From positions 1-53,604 of the forward strand of contig DATAPD010000004.1 of the NCBI GenBank assembly GCA_036265385.1: a DNA stretch of 53,604 nt. The letters are read 5' to 3'. How positions within the stretch are numbered: position 1 is the stretch's first letter; each line of letters starts with the position of its first letter. The translations under genes were made by a program, and so were the position numbers. This DNA comes from DATAPD01 sp036265385. GTDB lineage: Bacteria > Acidobacteriota > Terriglobia > Terriglobales > Acidobacteriaceae. The notes below the pieces were generated by a model. That model had not been told where the DNA came from. It saw nothing but the letters and a program-made list of their open reading frames with translations, and made no database searches. Of this stretch, positions 52,003 to 53,604 are shown piece after piece.

Positions 52003-52635
52003 TCAGACAAATTCTTTCAACTGTTCGCGCAGCGTTTCATACGCACGAAACAAAAGAGACTTCGTGGCGGACTCACTCAACTTCAAAACGTCGGCAATCT
52101 GCCGATAATCCATTTGCTGATACTTGTGCATCAACACAGCCAGACGTTGGCGCTCTGGCAAATCCATTACCTTCTGGCGGATCGCTCGCATCCGTTCCCG
52201 GCGCAGGATCTGTTCTTCCGCCGTTAAGGTCGAATCGGCAATGTCGATCGTCGTTCCCGTTTCCTGGTCGGGCTCATCGATACTGACCTGCGCTTCGGGC
52301 CTCTCGTGCTTCGTATCGCGGGCATGGTTGACGGCCAGATTTGTCGCGATCCTGTACAGCCAAGTCGTGAACTTGGCGGTCGCTTCGTAACCTGAGCGCG
52401 ATCGATACACACGCAGGAATACTTCCTGAGCTAGATCCTCTGCCGCGCCTTGGTTGTGGCACATCCGATACATGAAGGCCACCATCGCCCTCCGGTACTT
52501 GTGGACCAGGGAATCAAATGCCGACGTATCGCCGGCCCTAACGCGGAGCATCAACTCCACATCGGACAAGCCTTCCGCGTAGGGCGGCAAAGTCGGGGCG
52601 TCTACCTCCGACGCACCAGAACCCATACCCAGCAT
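52003..52635 (-). CDS. ECF-family RNA polymerase sigma factor
   Basis: About 210 residues from an ATG at 52635 (MLGMGSGASEV); longer in-frame starts at 52782 and 52875 are possible but lack a good ribosome site. Region 2 contains FDSLVHKYRRAMVAFMYRMCHNQGAAEDLAQEVFLRVYR and region 4 MDYRQIADVLKLSESATKSLLFRAYETLREQLK. It directs RNA polymerase to stress promoters and is paired with the anti-sigma factor downstream. The signal is unknown. tRNA-Val lies on the opposite strand upstream. Confidence 0.88.
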   Translation of the reverse strand: MLGMGSGASEVDAPTLPPYAEGLSDVELMLRVRAGDTSAFDSLVHKYRRAMVAFMYRMCHNQGAAEDLAQEVFLRVYRSRSGYEATAKFTTWLYRIATNLAVNHARDTKHERPEAQVSIDEPDQETGTTIDIADSTLTAEEQILRRERMRAIRQKVMDLPERQRLAVLMHKYQQMDYRQIADVLKLSESATKSLLFRAYETLREQLKEFV

Positions 52636-52879
52636 TCCGCGCTCGACGGCCACGCTGCTCACGTTAGTATGAACCCGATTCGGGTCAGAAAGTTGCGTCC
52701 CCTGAACGCCTCCAGACCAACGTAAAGATTCGTTAAATGAACGATTTACGGGTCCTTCTTCGGATTTCGGAGGGACAGACATGTGCGCCGTGGTTTCGAC
52801 CAGTGGGTTCAAGGCTATCACGTTAATCAAAAGCGCTGCTCTGAGAGCTGGGCTGCCTGTCGCCCCAGAATTCATTTGT

Positions 52880-52885
52880 TACAAT
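52880..52885 (+). promoter_or_regulatory. Candidate -10 element of tRNA-Val
   Basis: TACAAT lies 25 bases before the tRNA. A -35 (CTGTCG) at 17 bases is poor. Confidence 0.3.
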
Positions 52886-52909
52886 GACCACTCACCGCAC
52901 CGTTCTTTT

Positions 52910-52984
52910 GGGCGCTTAACTCAGCGGTAGAGTGCCATCTTCACACGGTGGAAGTCATAGGTTCGAATCCTATAGCGCCCACCA
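52910..52984 (+). tRNA. tRNA-Val (anticodon CAC)
   Basis: A 75-base tRNA. Acceptor GGGCGCT pairs with AGCGCCC. D-stem ACTC-type with GCGGTAGAG. The anticodon stem CCATC/GGTGG encloses TTCACAC, so the anticodon is CAC. T-arm ATAGG-TTCGAAT-CCTAT. CCA is encoded. The tRNA is adjacent to an integrase, so its 3' end is a likely attachment site. Confidence 0.95.
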
Positions 52985-52997
52985 CGTTTTCAATGGG

Positions 52998-53604
52998 TTA
53001 GCTGGACCCGCGTGCTGCTTGCGTGCTGTTTGTCGACCCCCGCAAAGCCAATTCAGCTACTTTCATACTCGCTGTACTCATCTCATCCGTTACCACGTCC
53101 CCATAAACGTTCATGGTGGTTCGGATGTCTGTGTGCCGCATCATTTTTTGCTGTACGGCAAGTGAGGTCCCGACGGCATCAAGCCATGAGCGGTACGAGT
53201 GTCGGAATGCGTGGGTGCTGAGGTGCCCAATGGTAGCGGCTTGAGCCGCACGCTGCAGTTGCTGCCTTACTCCAGTGTACGAGTAAGGCAGTCTTCCAAT
53301 GCTGTACGGGCTTGCAAATACCCAATCCTCCGGTGCTGAAAACTGGGTACTCTGCTTCCACGCTTTGAGCGCATCTAGCAGATCACTCGCAAGCACCAAA
53401 GTTTTAGCAGAGCCGTCCGTCTTGCAATCGTCCACGTGCTGCTGCACGATGCCACGCCGCACGCTCAGCTTGGAGCCGAGCCAGTCCACATCTATCCACC
53501 GAAGGGCTAGAGCCTCGCTGATTCGGAGGCCGAGACAAACGCACAAGAGTGTCATTGTTGTGAATGGCTGATCTAACTCAACTAGCAACTCCCGGAATTG
53601 CTCA
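52998..53604 (-). CDS. Tyrosine recombinase/integrase, partial at the window edge
   Basis: At least 202 residues; the 5' end lies beyond 53604 (open frame to the edge: EQFRELLVELDQP). The catalytic set is visible: Arg in GLRISEALALRW, His-x-x-Arg in HAFRHSYRSW, and His with Tyr in MMRHTDIRTTMNVYG. It cuts and rejoins DNA through the Tyr, as in phage or ICE integrases. It stops 14 bases from tRNA-Val, so the element probably used this tRNA as attB and extends to the right. The truncation is caused by the window, not by decay. Confidence 0.93.
   Translation of the reverse strand, partial: EQFRELLVELDQPFTTMTLLCVCLGLRISEALALRWIDVDWLGSKLSVRRGIVQQHVDDCKTDGSAKTLVLASDLLDALKAWKQSTQFSAPEDWVFASPYSIGRLPYSYTGVRQQLQRAAQAATIGHLSTHAFRHSYRSWLDAVGTSLAVQQKMMRHTDIRTTMNVYGDVVTDEMSTASMKVAELALRGSTNSTQAARGSS

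Noticed and set aside
1..53604. CRISPR array, transposase, rRNA operon or toxin-antitoxin pair
   Set aside because: None found. The heptamer repeats are much too short and have no spacers, and no transposase-like or rRNA sequence was recognised.

Overview
The window looks like chromosomal DNA of an acidobacterium (Acidobacteriota, Koribacter-like). This is an inference. It rests on moderate GC, the style of the secreted and PEGA/DUF-type small proteins, an HspR-type heat-shock regulator beside dnaK/dnaJ, frequent GTG/TTG starts and short repetitive words between genes. No rRNA, CRISPR array or transposase is visible. One tRNA (Val, CAC) lies near the right end. A tyrosine recombinase runs off the edge beside it, so an integrative element probably starts there.

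Layout. 0.4-3.7 kb: SPFH protein, oligopeptide-type ABC ATPase, metallophosphoesterase and an RNase H-like protein, all on +. 3.7-5.6 kb (-): a SnoaL/NTF2-like secreted protein, CorA and an unknown protein. 5.8-8.9 kb (+): a compact sulfur-transfer/cysteine operon (cysteine synthase, JAMM peptidase, ubiquitin-like sulfur carrier ending in GGR, MoeZ-type activating enzyme with rhodanese). 9-12.3 kb: a PEGA lipoprotein-like gene and an M1 aminopeptidase broken by one clear and one probable frameshift. 12.4-16 kb: a small secreted protein, a quinone oxidoreductase, a YacL-like PIN-TRAM membrane protein and a small membrane-anchored protein. 16.3-21.1 kb: trpD, DinB, a beta-CASP nuclease and an M1-like protein whose zinc motif has lost its glutamate. 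21.2-25.5 kb: RlmB-type methyltransferase, PAP2, thiolase, GNAT and a LytTR regulator. 25.6-29.1 kb (-): a Crp/Fnr regulator translationally coupled to a small unknown gene, preceded by a perfect TTGTGA-N6-TCACAA site, then a GAF-GAF-sigma54 activator. 29.5-32 kb: small protein, purS, glmS. 32-34.6 kb: two small basic proteins (-), a ferredoxin reductase-like protein and a YghZ-type aldo-keto reductase (+). 34.7-41.1 kb: heat-shock region with dnaK, a 59-residue protein, dnaJ, an amino-acid permease, a DUF5655-like protein and hspR. 41.2-47.7 kb: zinc-ribbon microprotein, HDAC-like deacetylase, MBL hydrolase, ffh, small membrane protein, ArnT-like glycosyltransferase and double-GNAT. 47.7-49.5 kb (-): M24 peptidase with two overlapping small membrane proteins. 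49.7-52.6 kb: proline dehydrogenase, DUF3106-like protein, anti-sigma and ECF sigma factor. 52.9 kb to the end: tRNA-Val and a truncated integrase.

Most notable signals. (1) Four intergenic segments with strict 7-nt periodicity but different unit sequences, each starting just after a stop codon (33.57, 40.53, 43.24 and 44.69 kb). (2) A HspR-type HAIR operator embedded in the dnaK promoter, with hspR 6 kb downstream. (3) A 15-codon upstream ORF that repeats the N-terminus of HspR and overlaps its start. (4) A sulfur carrier that needs C-terminal trimming, encoded beside a JAMM peptidase. (5) A terminator-like hairpin that buries the ribosome-binding site of proline dehydrogenase. No wholly new multi-gene system could be demonstrated from sequence alone.
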